Shown: in pieces, positions 1-12,900 of the stretch
Position numbering within the stretch: the first letter of the stretch is position 1
Layout of the letters: every line of letters begins with the position of its first letter
Source: Patagioenas fasciata
Taxonomy: Eukaryota > Chordata > Aves > Columbiformes > Columbidae
NCBI RefSeq assembly: GCF_037038585.1
Contig: NC_092523.1
Coordinates: 48,625,501 to 48,689,500 of the forward strand
DNA length: 64,000 bases
Reading direction: 5' to 3'
Program-made: the position numbers and the translations under genes
The notes under the pieces: model-generated
What the model saw: the letters and a program-made list of their open reading frames with translations, nothing else
Database searches by the model: none
Told to the model about the DNA's origin: nothing

Positions 1-1370
1 TTTTAACTGGAAGGGGAGGGAGGGTATGATTGTTAGGGTGAATTTACCTTTAAACTGCTGAGCTACTACAAAACAATAGTCTAAATGTTTGATGGGAGGA
101 AGAAATGTGGGATTAGTCTGCATTACAAAGACCACTTCTACTGCTGTTTTGGCAAAGGCCTGCAGTGGAGCCTCCCATCACAAGCTGGCAGATGAAGGTC
201 TTTGCTGCTGCAGATAGATATGCCTCTGAAAGTGAACAAATGGCCTGTATCCGGAGCTTTTGCTGATGTCCAGGTCTGAGTGATTTGGAAAGCACGTTTG
301 TTGTATGCTTCAACTGATGTAGCAAAATACTGCGGTGAAATTCCACCTATGACTTGAATAAATACTGCAACCAATAAATACTACAACCAAGTAACTTACT
401 CGTCCCTTCCCAACTTCGCTTCTCTCTTCTGTTGGGGGTATCCATCCGAGGCTAAAAAACGTTTTTACAACATGTAGTTGAGACAAGGCAGCCTAGTGTC
501 TGGCTGTGCTGGCAGCTTGGGGCAAACACCCCTTGTGCTTATCAGGACCTGCCTAACAGATACTAATTCTGAAACTGTCTGCGTTTATTTGGGGCTTGTC
601 TTCACTTGTAAAGGATTTTCAGTTATCATTGTACTGGTAGTTACACAAGCTAACGGTCCCTTGTGGAGTCTTAATTTATGACAGGTTAGTTTCCATTAGT
701 TCTCCAGAAACAATAACTCTGCAGGCAGGGGGATTTCAGTCTTCAAAATAAATACTGTGGCTACACTAGGGTTTTTGCTGGTAGCATTGTTTCACTGAGC
801 AGGGCACCATGCTTTTTCATGCTCCAAGCTCATCTCACACTGCCAGTAGAATTTTGGAAATAGGGAACAAGTCTCTATCTGCACTTTTGTTCTGGCAAGT
901 GCAGGTCTACACTGAATGGTTAGTTGTTCCCCATTGTAACCCAAATTAAACATGGAAGTTTCAGATAAGGTGTAACATGAACCAAGAACATAACTGGTTT
1001 CTTAAGGGGTCTGTATCTTTGGTGCATCTTCAGTGTGCTGGGAGAAAATACTGTAGGAAGGTCAGCTTCGGTGGCGCAGGGCTTGCTAAAGGTGGCTGTC
1101 CTCATCACCTTTTGCCTGAGGTTACCGTCTGACCCTAGGTGGACATGCGGATGTGCCTCTCATATTCTGCCCCTTCACTACCCTCATTCATAAGGGATGA
1201 CGCATTGCACTGGTCCAGCTTAGGCATATACTTCTGACTGTCCCTTTGCTGTGAGATAATGTGCCCTTCGTACAACTTGGGGATCTGTGGCAGCCTCACA
1301 TGTATGACTTGGTAACCAAGTTTGGGAATCAGCTGTGTTTCAGTAACTAATTTGCTGTTTGTTTTTGCAG
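1..1370 (+). other. REST: REST intron upstream of exon 3
   Basis: This stretch leads up to the REST zinc-finger-5 exon. It ends in a good acceptor (TTTTTGCAG at 1362-1370). I see no coding exon and no clear repeat in it. The earlier REST exons (start codon and fingers 1-4) lie outside the window to the left. Confidence 0.75.
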
Positions 1371-1454
1371 GGGAGCGACCCTATCAATGTGCTATGTGTC
1401 CTTATTCCAGCTCTCAGAAGACCCATTTAACCAGGCACATGCGCACCCACTCAG
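1371..1454 (+). CDS. REST: REST exon 3 (zinc finger 5)
   Basis: This 84-bp cassette exon encodes [15 protein letters not shown]... through RTHS. It starts with two bases completing a Gly codon and ends with one base of the next, so skipping it keeps frame. In mammals skipping of this exon, which encodes finger 5 implicated in nuclear targeting, is a known REST isoform. The donor is GTTGGT. Confidence 0.96.
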
Positions 1455-4400
1455 GTTGGTAAGGGGCAGCAGCAGCATGGCTCAGGAAAAGGGGGTGGTT
1501 CACAGAATCACAGCATGGTGGAGGATGGAAGGGACCTCTGGAAGTCATCTGGTTCATCCCTCCTGCTCAAGGAGGGCCACTTATTGCAGGCTGCCCAGTT
1601 CTGTCTGAGATGTCATCCAGTATGGCCTGAGCTTTAGCTCCTGTTTTAACAGGGAAGGTTGTCTATATCTGGTAAGGAAATGCTAAGTGTCATTAATGAA
1701 AGTGATAACAGGGGAATATATATTCTTCTTTCCCTTTTACTCTCCAAGATGTGTTCTGAGGTTCACACAGCTGCCCTAGTAGTCCTCGTGCAGCATTGTG
1801 ATGATACAGGAGCAGATTCTTGTCTTCTGTCTGCTGCCATAACTCAGTTCAAATCAATGAATCTGGAAAAATTCTGATCAGCTGAGAGTCTCCTGTGTAA
1901 TGTCTGCAGTCTCATCTCATCCAGGAGTTCCGAGGGAAGCCTTAACTTTTGCTTAGTACTACAGAAAGGTGCAACATGGTATCTGCTTATGACACGGAGA
2001 CACAGGGGAAAAAAGCAAACTCAGAGGGTATTCATGAGAGACTCAGTGTTGTGGCACTAAAAGTGAAACTAGCAGTTTTCACTAGCCTTTATTTCCCATT
2101 ACTGGTCATAAGTTGTGGTGTTACAAACATCTCCTGTTTTCTTGTGAATCTCTTCTTGAATGAATTAATAGCATTTTTGTGAGTTGTAATAGCATAGACG
2201 TGTTAAAAACAAGCACAGTTGTCCTTTGTGACCCACCTAGGGGAGCTCAGGTCAATCTCAGCCTGTGCTTTTGATCTGCTAATACCTGAATTGACCAGAC
2301 CTAGATGAATTCCTAATCCTAGCAAACAGTAGTCAAAGTCTTCTGAACTGTAATTCTTTCAGTTTCAATAGATGAGGCTTTTAATTGTAACCGAAGGCAG
2401 GCAATTTTAACTGTAGTGGAGGGGATTTTAAGACCCATTAAAAATAGCCAGCTTTAAAATGACATGCCCGTATTTTTGTTTGAGAGTTTTGTGAATGAAA
2501 TATTCTGCTTCCAGAAACAAAAATAATTTTTGGCTAAATCTCTGGGCTAAATTTGAATTTGCAAATGGTGTGGTCAATATTGAGCCTGGAAACCGTTTCA
2601 TGAACATCTTATTCTCCCCTTGTCTGTGCAAGGAAGTCTCAGATCCAAAGGAGATGAGGAGTGGGGTCTGCCCTTGGCCCTTAAAAGTCTGGGCAGGAAG
2701 CAGGGAGCTGTGCTGACAGACATGACAGTGGACATGGGACTCTTGCTATCAGGGCTGTTTTATTAATAGCCACTGTAACTTCTGTTGCATGTCTTTCCAC
2801 ATTACCCAGGCAGCTGAACCTTTTCTGGGGCAATTTCTGGACTCCTGCAGTTCACAGGCTGGCCTTTTAAGGCAAACTGGTGCTGGAGCTTTCTTCAAAT
2901 GTCAGACAGGGAACAACAGTGGTTTAAGAGCGTACTTCACAGCTGCAGCTGTATTCTTAGCCATCTTGGTGCACATCTTTCCACTGTGCAACAAAACCCC
3001 TGGATTTAGTAGAAGTAATAAACACAAACTCTACACATACGACCTCTGAGTTACCCCATTTCACCTCTGAACACTCTGTGCTTGTTCAAGTGCATGTAAG
3101 AGATAGTCTGTTCTTGTCCTTGCTCTACCTAACGTGGAACTGTTCTTTGAAGTGTAGGCAATAATGTCCATATTTGTGAGATGACTAGTGAAGCACATCA
3201 AATGCAAACTTGTGGAAAAGTTTGCCAGGAAGTGAAGGGGAAAAAAGGAAAGAAGGAAAGAATATAGATCAAAGATCAAAGTAGCCCTTCTTTAAATAAT
3301 AAAAGAGGTGCTGCAGCCCAACATTAAGTGATCTAGACTCTTAAACAAGTGTCCCCATCCTTCCTGCCAGGGAGGCAGCACAGCCTTTTGTAGAGTTTGT
3401 AGGGGCATCAGATCAGACATGTGGCAGCCACACAAACACCACAGTCACAGTGACTTCTTGCACAGTGATCTTTATTGCAGGCTGCTCTTGCCTCCTGAGT
3501 TGCGCTTGCAGAGGAGCAGCAGGAGTATGGGCAGCGTCGGGGCAGTGGGGTGCAGGGCTGGGAGAAGTACTGTTATACCATGAGCAGAAGGGGCTGGAAT
3601 GGATTTACAACCTACTTAAAAAGTGACACGCATTAGTTCTGCAGGTCAGTTTTGAGATGCTGGTTCAGAGTGCAGGAGCGTCCCAAATTCTTAGGCTGAA
3701 TTTGCACATGCACAGATGAGATGTTCTCAAAGTATTTCTGGTTTTGAGTTGTTGCAGTAGAAGCGTTTTTCCTGTTTACTTTGATGTGTAAATGGAAAGC
3801 CTCTTCTGCTGCAATGGCATGCACTAAACAGAACATTTCAGGAACACTTCTGCAAGAATCATTGCAAAACTGTAAGCGCAGATTTCAGTAGTAACATGAT
3901 GGCTTTGGACTCCATCTTCTTGGCTTGCCAAGGGTAGCCTGCAGCCAGTGCGTCATGTGTTTGAGACGCTAGAACAGTGAACCAAATTACCAGAGAGAGG
4001 CAAACATAATCTGAGCAGTGCGTCCCTTTCACATGCTTTGCTTTTTGATAGCTTTTTTCCCCTTATTTCCTTTTCAATGCAAACGTGAAGTATGCTAAAT
4101 CTGTGTAAAGTTGGACTTTTTTGAAAAGTTTGTGTGAAACTGCTATTCATCAAATGTTAACATTTCCATTTTTCTACAATGCATTCAATGGACCAGTTTG
4201 GTATGGATTCCATTTGCTAATATTACTGTAGAGAGATCTCTGCCGGTATGTATGCATAGCCAGAACTTGTGATGTTGTTACTGCTTGTTTGGTTTTGGAT
4301 CCCCTTCCTCCCAACCCTTGCCCCTTCTCTCTTTTTTGTATTTTGTTTTTGGTGTCCTGTGAATGTGTTTGTGACTTGTGAGTTTCTTATGTTGATTTTA

Positions 4401-6238
4401 CTTTATTTTAGAGGCGCATGGATAATTTTTTCTTTTTTGAGTTTCATATTTCTGTAGCTGTATTAGCAGGAAGTGATTTCTCCCCCACCTCCCATGCTTA
4501 ATAATCACCATCATTCCCTTCCGCCCTTCCTTCCTTAGGTGAGAAGCCATTCAAATGTGATCAGTGCAGCTATGTGGCCTCAAACCAACATGAAGTAACT
4601 CGTCACGCAAGGCAGGTTCACAATGGGCCGAAGCCTCTGACTTGCCCACACTGTGACTACAAAACAGCTGACCGCAGCAATTTCAAGAAGCACGTTGAGC
4701 TCCACATCAATCCGCGCCAGTTTCTCTGTCCTGTTTGTGATTACGCAGCATCTAAAAAATGCAACCTGCAGTATCACATCAAATCCAGGCATCCGGATTG
4801 TTCTGATATTACCATGGATGTTTCAAAGGTGAAGCTACGGACTAAAAAGAGTGAAGCTGACTTTTCTGAAAGTAGTAATGACAAAGTGGAAAAGGAACAA
4901 ATGAAAGGGGATTCAGCTGCAAAGAAAACTGAGAAAATTGTGAAAGTGGAGAAAAAAGATTATTCAGCAAGGGAAAAGAAGCCAACGAGCAATGTTTCTG
5001 CAGGCCAGGTGACAACCAGAAGTCGGAAATCGGCTTCAGAAAACAATGAGGTGGATATTAAAACTGAGAAAAATACTGAGAAAACATGTAAAACAAAGAA
5101 GATCAAAAGAAAGGCAGAGGCTGAAGTAACTTCCTCAAAGCAAGAGCCTGCAAATGATACCTCAGCAGTAACAAAAAGGAAAAAGAAAGCGGAAACTAAA
5201 CACAGAAACTGCCAGGAAACTCAGAAAAGTGATGTTGTACCAGAGGAGGAGCCTAAAAAGCAAAATTTTTGCCTCAAGAAAAACAGAAAAAAGAAAGCTC
5301 TGAAAAATAAGCACAGTAAAAAAAGCAGTAAACTCAATCAGGAGAAGATTGAAGACGAGGAGATGCCAGATGAGTGTCCTACCACAGAAGAGGATGGAAG
5401 CATGAAGCCTGAGACTGAGGGCAGCAACGAGAAGGAGCAAGATGCCACTGACACCGTGGTGTTAAACAACGGAGGTGGCCTTGCGCTCAAGGGTGAGAGC
5501 ACCCATCCCAAAGGAAGCTGCACACAAGACCCAGGGCAGCTTTGTCTGACAGCTCTGGATACAAGCACAGGAGCTGAGGTAGAGGACCAAGAAATGCCTG
5601 CTGCTGCAGGGGAGAGTGTAGGCACTGTTGGTGAAAATGAGGAGAGAAAGACAGACAGAGGGGAAGACGCTCGCTCTGAGGAGTCTTCCCATGCAGTGTC
5701 TTCTGAAAAAAGCTTGTATGTGCCCATCAATGTGGTACCAGATCTGGTGCCTGAGCGGGAGCCAGAGGAAACCCATGTGGCAGAAACTGTGGGTCACTCG
5801 GACCCGATGGACCTGACCAAGATGTGCCTGCCAGCGACAGAGCCCACGGGGGATGCTGTGTCAGCACCTGCAACCCCAGAAGGGTGTACGCAGAGCCCTA
5901 AAGTAGCTCTGACCTTATCATCTCCAGATAACACAGCAGTGAATGAATCTCAGGAAATAGATGAGGATGAGGGCATCCACAGCCACGAAGGCAGTGACAT
6001 AAGTGACAACATATCAGAAGGAAGTGATGACTCGGGTTTAAATGGCACTCGCTCCGTACAAGAGGAGACAAGTCCAAAGAAGTCACAAGGAACTGCAGAC
6101 ACCACAGTGGTCAGGGAGAACTATGTGTGCATTTTTTGTGACCGCTCATTTAAAAAGGAAGGTGAATACAGCAAGCACCTCAATCGCCACTTAGTCAATG
6201 TCTATTATCTTGAGAAGGCAACAAAAGGGCAGGAGTAG
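1371..6238 (+). CDS. REST: REST (RE1-silencing transcription factor), 3' part: exons 3 and 4
   Basis: REST is a nuclear zinc-finger repressor that binds RE1/NRSE elements and silences neuronal genes through SIN3 (N-terminus) and CoREST (C-terminus). Two coding exons are visible: 1371-1454 and 4539-6238 (stop TAG 6236-6238). The first is exactly 84 bp, carries finger 5 (Cys-x2-Cys ... [14 protein letters not shown]), and joins in phase through a split Gly codon (G|GT). The last exon encodes fingers 6, 7 and 8, a long Lys-rich then acidic/Ser linker, and the isolated C-terminal C2H2 finger ([20 protein letters not shown]), which in the family recruits CoREST. Finger and linker wording is nearly the human protein through finger 8. 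The linker between finger 8 and the last finger is clearly shorter than in mammals. The gene is truncated at its 5' side only by the window edge. Identification is from sequence recognition and is very secure. Confidence 0.97.
1455..4538 (+). other. REST: REST intron 3
   Basis: This intron separates the finger-5 exon from the terminal exon. It holds a CR1 fragment close to the donor (1501-1620). In mammals this intron contains the neural exon N of the REST4 isoform. I could not pick out a convincing counterpart by eye. Confidence 0.7.
1501..1625 (-). repeat. CR1 LINE 3' fragment, minus orientation
   Basis: The + strand reads CACAGAATCACAGCATGG, then a diverged form of the stereotyped tail (GGAAGGGACCTCTGGA, CCTGCTCAAGGAGGGCCAC, CAGGCTGCCCAG). 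This is the reverse complement of a CR1 3' end. The element begins only 47 bp after the REST exon 3 donor. Confidence 0.8.
4539..6238 (+). CDS. REST: REST terminal coding exon (fingers 6-8, linker, C-terminal finger)
   Basis: The acceptor is TTCCTTAG at 4531-4538. The exon holds 565 complete codons plus the stop. Finger 6 ([22 protein letters not shown]), finger 7 ([21 protein letters not shown]) and finger 8 ([22 protein letters not shown]) lie at about 4556-4795. The Lys-rich block is at about 4830-5340, the acidic/Ser block at about 5950-6050, and the last C2H2 finger at about 6121-6195. A PMDLT sequence at 5804-5818 resembles a CtBP-binding motif. Confidence 0.97.
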
Positions 6239-8633
6239 AAATAGCTGTGGTTTGGGGGAATCTTCTTCTGTAAGATCTTATACAGCTTATGTACAGGTTT
6301 TGTAGATTTATTAGGTTTTTTTTTTAAGTACAATTTGCTTTATTGTCTGTATTGGTTTTTTGATTATTTTTTTTTAAGTTGAAAATATTTTTTGACAACT
6401 TACTGTGTAACGGTGAGCTCACTAACTATTGGAACTCTGAACTAGAGAAGGCAGGTAGGGTGTATGAGGCTGTGTCCTGTAAAGTCAGTGTAAGCTTCTA
6501 GGCTATTAGCTTATGCAATTCTTTCATAAACCGAGTTTTAGGAACAAGACTGTAGCTACCTATACACAAGCTGGATGTTTATAGAGCCATTGGCATTAGT
6601 TACCTTCTTTTCTAGCAGCCAACTCCTCCTCTCCCTTCTTCCCCCTTTTTTTTTAATTCTTGATGTGTCTTGATGTTCAAAGTGTTAAACTACTTGATGA
6701 TTTTCTACCAGAAAGATAGCTTCTACTACATAAAAGAGCACTTTGTAAAACAAATCAAAGTTGGCTAATGATGAACATAACTGTTTAAGATAATTATAAT
6801 TGTGAACATACATTTCAGATCCCCTAAGCATGAATGGTGAGCCAAAATCTGGGAGTAGTCCTTCCAACTTTTGATTGGAGAACTTCTGTCTTGATTAATA
6901 TCTTAATGACTAGGATATGTAATTGGATTTGTTGTGGGGGAGCAAGTTTGTTATTTTTAATTTCTGCTTTTTTTTTTTTATTGTGCTTTAAGGGCTTAAA
7001 TATTGCACATTGTTTTTTATTTTTACCTATGCAGTTTAATCCATTAGGAATAGCGCTTGTGCAGTACATGTACACTTTATATATGCATGTTTGGTTTTGT
7101 TTGTGTAAGTTTTTTTACTTGGAAACGTTCAGATTTGTTGCTTACCATGTGACAGTTTCCTATGACAGTTTTCTGTGATGCTCTTTACTGCAGTTTTTCT
7201 TGTTGGGGTATTGCTAGTTGTGCATGAAGTTGCTGTAATTATGAAGTGCTTGGCTATGTATTTTTGACCAGCTTTAAAATTGTATAGCTCTTGTGGAAAA
7301 GGTTACCCATGCAATTTCAAAACACTATTCTATGCTAATTTTTGTCATGGAACTGCCACTTCTGATATTTTTAGTACCCATACAGAGTAATAAATTCAGA
7401 TTTGTGATTTGGGATCATCAGACAGGAAAATACTCACTTTTAATGGAAATGATCTGCAGATTCTGCAAGTCTGGATGATTTTTTTCCCTTCCCTTTTAAT
7501 TTCTGTGATGGACAGCAGTCCAACTTTATGAGCTTAAAAAACAAACAAAAAACCCAAAAGTAGCATTGATATAAGTACGGTTCATCAAAATCTAGCATGT
7601 CACACACCAAAAAAACAAATAAAGATAAATCAACTGGTAAGCAACAAACCTGCCATTAAAACTGTAGGAATTCCTGCTCCTTATTCATTCAAGTGGCATT
7701 TAATAAAATCACCCTGCTTCCATGCACAGAGAAACACGTAAGTGATCAGATTGCCATCTCAGGTCTACATGTCACGCCAGGAGTTTTTTTTGTTTAGAAA
7801 CAAATTTAATTCCTGGCCCACACAACCACAAGAAGGATTGCATTCTGACTGCTTATAGCCAGCCTGTGGCAAAATGTAAACAAAATCCAAACCAGCAGGG
7901 AAAAAAAGCAAACCCCTCCAGTCCCATCTGTGCAGCCTCCTGACTGTCATGAGCCGCCTTTCCAGTGGGAGCAGTTGGGGGCAGCTGCTCTGGTTGTCAG
8001 CTTCAAAAAAGCAAATTTGGAGACAGGTGTCACTGGGAGAGTGGAGCTGACGAGCTCCGACACTATTTGCCAGAGCACTTTGCTCTCAGTGTCAGCTCTG
8101 GAATAAACCCTGCATCTCTGCACATCATCTTCCTCTCCTAACAAACCCACTACCTTGAATGAATAGAGAGCAACAATGCTACATTGCTTCTGGTTTTGGG
8201 AGAGATTGGTAATAGGAGGCCAAAGACTTGAGAGGGAAGGCATCCCTTGTGGCAGAAATAAATTGTATAATGTATAGTGAGTTTTTGTTTGCTTAGCTAG
8301 TGTTCAATCTTTACCTTGGCTGCGACAATCATTGTCAACTGAAGATCAAGTTGCAACTATATTTATGTTAAACATTAAGAAAATAAACCTAGATGAATTG
8401 TTTTCCTAAACAACCAGTTGTAATAGCATTAGATGTATTTTTTTCTTCATAATAGTATTTCTTTTATATATAAATGTCACAATTTGTGATTGATGTGAGC
8501 AGATGCTGGGAATTCCAGTACTGTGTAGAGGTTTTATAGCTCCCTTCATATCCTTGCGAAGAGCCTTTGACATCTTATGAGAGACATCGAGGACTTTAGC
8601 TATGTTCAAATAAACTTGTGGTCTGGCCTGATG

Positions 8634-8690
8634 ATTTTTCTGAAATATTTTTAAATGAAATAATTTTTCTGAAATATTTTTAAATGAAAA
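8634..8690. repeat. 29-bp direct repeat, two copies
   Basis: Two adjacent near-identical copies of an AT-rich unit containing TTCTGAAATATTTTTAAATG lie at 8634-8662 and 8663-8690. This looks like a simple local duplication inside the putative REST 3' UTR. Confidence 0.85.
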
Positions 8691-9735
8691 CAATGGTGTT
8701 GACTGACTTTCAGTCTCTCTCTCTGAGTTGAAAACAAAGATGTGGTTCTCTGAGGTACTGTGCTGCACATTTCTGGAAAGTGGTGAAGGTTTCAATACTT
8801 GATCTGACAAGAACTCTTTGAAGATGACAGTCAGGTCCTGTTCGACAGTGTTTCTTACCACAAGATTAGAAACCGAAAATAAGTTATTAACAGATTAAGA
8901 AGAAGAAAAGTTTATTTTTTCTATCTGAAACCCATCATCGATGTCCTGAAATACCTAATGTTGGTGTAAAACTCTGGTGGAATTCTCTGCCTGATAAGCC
9001 TAAGGTTTAGGAGTATGTTTTGGTAAAGCAGCAAGGATGTAATGCATTATATGTACCTAAAATATTAGACCTTTTTAGTCTTTTTCAATATTCTTAAATT
9101 ATTTTGTGTTGGTTTTGCCAATGCTAGCATTTTTTGTGTTTCTTGGCAATAATACCTGTACGAGTGTTCAACCTCTTGACACATGGTTGGAAGGATTAGC
9201 ACAACGATAGCCCAAGGCTGCCAGCCCTTGGTTGAGCAACGTGGTGTTTCGGGCTTTTACTGCATGAATCTATACACACAAAGTAACTGCCCTGAGGCAC
9301 GGTCTAGAATTGGGTAGCTAGGCATTAATAATCCATGGTATTGTAATTGCTATTTCTGGATTTTGGCGATCTAGATTGGAACTTTAGTCCTTTAAGGAAG
9401 AAGAATGTTTAACAACTGACAGGCCACTTGAGATATGGTAGTATCATTGATTTCAACAGATTTAATTGATTTCAACATCTTTAATGTAGCTGAAAGGTAT
9501 TAAATCTAATTCAGGAGTTTTCTTTAATGTCAGTTGTGTAGGTATGTGGCATGCGTACAATGTTAACAGAGTCCAGATAGCTAACAGGATTGTTTTGTGT
9601 GTACATATATTTCCCCGCCACTCTGAAGTTACTAGCTAACAAACTTTTGTAAGCTGGCATGGAAACATGTTTATGATGTTTAGTTGCACCATGTTTGATG
9701 CTTTTACAGTGCAATACTTGTATTCTCTGAATTAA

Positions 9736-9742
9736 ACCAAAG
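9736..9742 (+). promoter_or_regulatory. Candidate miR-9 seed match in REST 3' UTR
   Basis: The heptamer ACCAAAG is complementary to the miR-9 seed (7mer-m8 class). miR-9 is a known regulator of REST in mammals. The site counts only if the 3' UTR really reaches this far; a heptamer also occurs often by chance. Confidence 0.3.
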
Positions 9743-9960
9743 GTAATTTTTTTTCATGCTCTCTCTACTGTAGTGCATGACAGTCTTTTCTGTTGTAATA
9801 GATGTAAAACTAGCCAGACCGTACATCCTGTTTTTACCTAAAGCATGTATAAGAAGTCTTTTGTCTAAAATGTAGTATAAAGTTAAACTAAATTGCATTA
9901 TATTAACCCTTCCAAGTGTATTTTCCTAAGCATAGTTATGATTAAATAAACTTTATTAAG

Positions 9961-12900
9961 GAACTTGCAGCTTCTATGTCCCACTTATTAATGGCTGTGG
10001 AAGCCGTTTGTGACTACAGGCAGGAGCAGTGCAAGCATCATTGACAAGGCTCTTCATGACCTCAAGCCAGCATGGTGCGGGGAGCCAGTATGTAGATCTT
10101 GTGTGTGTGCACACAGACGTGACTGCAGACAGGGGCAGCAGCTCCAGAAATATGTTATTTTTTTATTTCAACATATGGTATTCATTTCCCTGCCTGCTTC
10201 AGTGAGGGCAGCGCACAGGGAGGAGATGAATGTGTATGGAGGAGGTTCAAACTTAATGCTGCGCCTCTTTGTGACTGGGCAGGACAGGCCTGATAGCTAT
10301 TCCTTGGTACGTGAGAAGAAATGCAACTTGATGGGAGCTGTGGAATTTAAACCTTGAGTTTCAGAGGTAATGCAGACAGCAATTCCTCTTGCGTTCCAAA
10401 AGGGTCTCTGATGCTCCTTCATTTGAGGAATTAACAGTAGATGTATAAAAATGTTGTCACTCGTCATCCCTATAGCTACATTACTGTCTATATAGATATT
10501 GAAAATACCTTGGGAGCTGTGGAGCCTGGTATAGCTGCAAGGGTGACTTTTCGTCGCTGCCAGTCTGGCCCTTTTTGAAAATGGGATGGATTAGCCCATG
10601 ATGCTAACCTGCCTTCTAGTGCTTGGCCATTCTTACTTCTGCTAATTCAGAACAATTCCTATTTGCCAAGGGAAAATGGCAAAATGACATTTGATGAGCT
10701 TGTGAACATAGTTGGATATGCAGCTGCTGCAGCTTTGAACAGTATGATATACTCCTAGAAGTGTAAGAAGTGAGCTTTTGTCTCCTGACTAAATGCTTTC
10801 TCATAAGCAATATGCCCCCCAGAGCGGTCTTTGTCAGTGGGAATTCGGGTTTCTGAGCCATGCAGCTCATGGTTAAGTGGCAAAGAGCCACTACCACAGG
10901 ACAGCAGCACTACCACAGGACATCGCCTTGGAGGGCTACAGGGTGGCAGGGCTGTCATCGCCTGGGTGAGGGGCAGGCTTTGGTTCACACCCCTGGAAGT
11001 GTTCCAGGCAGCACATACGCACTTTATGGTAAAGCCAGAGTAAGAAGATGGAACAGCCGTGGTACCCAGGCCTGCCCACAGGCTGCAAGGGAGATACTCT
11101 GAGCACTTGGCATAGAGACAGCAGGGCCTGGGTACCTGTATGCCTCTTTGCTCTGTGCTATGTGCATTAATGATTTCAAGCTGGATTGGTAGAGGAAGCC
11201 CTGCCCTTTGTAGCACCAGCCAGTGCTGCCCCCCACCCCCAGGAAGATCTTCTGAGGACAAGGTAGCTAGAATGAGAGAACACAAGCAGGTTGGCAACAT
11301 GAGAAACCATTTTCCCTTAAACCAGCAGGCAGATCATCCTTATCTTTGATTAGCTCCTTGCACCTTGGCAGAAAACCTGCTATTTTTTTCCAACAGAGAA
11401 ACAGGATAAAACCTGCTGCGCTGAAAACATGCTTAGAAGCTGCTTTACGCTAAGCTCTTATTTAACAGAACTTGGTAGCAGAGCACCAGTGCATAGCTCC
11501 ATGGTACCTTGCAGGCCAGCGTGAGCTCCTTTCCACTCATTGAGATGCCCAAAAGGGGAGTTGGCTCAGCTGGAAGATGATTTAGCTTCCTGCTGGCTTG
11601 TATGGGGACAGACCAAGCTCATGTCTTAATTCAGCTGCTTTGCTCAGGCTTTGCTGATGCTCCAAAGGAGCCAAAATGCTAGGTTCCTGATTTTGGTTTG
11701 GTGTTTGTTTTTTGTTTGCTTTAAAGCTTAGCCATGCTGACACAGTGGCTTTACCTTGTTCATGTATAACCTATACATAGGAAAAGTTAATTCCAAGATG
11801 TGGCCATAACCACACCGTGGCACCCAATATGTGACATTGGACATTACCACCAACCCATCTTCAACAGCAGCTGGTCAAGAATTCCCCTTGGTGTTTTGGA
11901 TGCCGCTAGCTGACCTGTACGGGCACAACTCTCCTCTGCCACCAGAGGAACTGCTGGGACAGTTCAATGCACTGCCAGGGCACAGACCCACCATCAGGTT
12001 TCTGCTCCACCACCAGTTATATAGGGCATCCCCCACCAGTTCAGCTGCAAGATCAGTGAAGACAGTTGCTGGCGGGGGGAGTTTGTAGGCAATGACAAGC
12101 TGTGAATCACAGAAAAAATCAACAGGAAGCAGATGCTTGAAACTTCTGATCCATTAGGCTCCCAGCCCAATGCACCTCTTCTCACATTACAGGCTGGTTT
12201 AGGATCATTAACAGCAGGCAAAATTTCAAACTTTGCATGAGACTTGGTCTGCTCTTGCCATGGAAAGCAGGAGGCATTTTCCTAGGCTGGGAGTCCTTTG
12301 CTGTGAGCAGCTCTGAAAAGGGAATAGCCACTGGGCAGGGAAAGGAAGCTGTTTTTTTTTATTTGGGGGTGAGATGGCACCACATGGGACATGTGCCAAA
12401 GCAAACCAACCCACCAGCTCCCAGCCATGGTGGCATGTCCCTGCTTGCAGGGCAGTGGGGACACGCAGCCCTCCCTTGCCTGGAGGAGCACCCAGTCTAC
12501 ATATGCAAACAGCCCCAAGTTCTGCAGCCCCTGCCAGGTTAAAAGCACTGCTGTTATACATTCAAATCTGTCCTTCTGCAGAATTTTACCTGTATTTCAT
12601 CTATTCCATCCTAAGCCACAAGCAGGGTTTTTTTTTTTGTGCAGTTCTCCAGCAAACTGAGCGGTTCTGAACTCTTCTGGAGCATCTAGAAATGATTGCG
12701 CCTTGCTAGTGCACAGTGGGACACTCATGAAGAACAAACCTTCTCAGGGGGCTGGACCTTCCCAGCCCTCCCCTGGTGCCTCATTTTTGCACACAGACTC
12801 AAACCACCTTTGCTTTCAGCTCCTATGCTAAGATGAAATTAGCTGTTGTCCACAGACATGGTAAAAACTGTCTTACCTTTCAGGCTATCTGGCATAAAAC

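Larger units (their letters stand above)
6239..9960 (+). other. REST: Probable REST 3' UTR
   Basis: AT-rich sequence with many T-runs follows the REST stop. Candidate poly(A) signals AATAAA lie at 7389, 7618, 7702, 8257, 8382, 8609 and about 9944. The base composition turns GC-richer after about 9960, and a UTR of about 3.7 kb would be similar to the long mammalian REST 3' UTR, so the last signal is a reasonable guess for the main end. Which sites are used cannot be told from sequence. Confidence 0.5.

Noticed and set aside
2054-2070. ISRE-like AAAAGTGAAACT in REST intron 3
   Set aside because: It has one mismatch to the consensus and lies far from any promoter.
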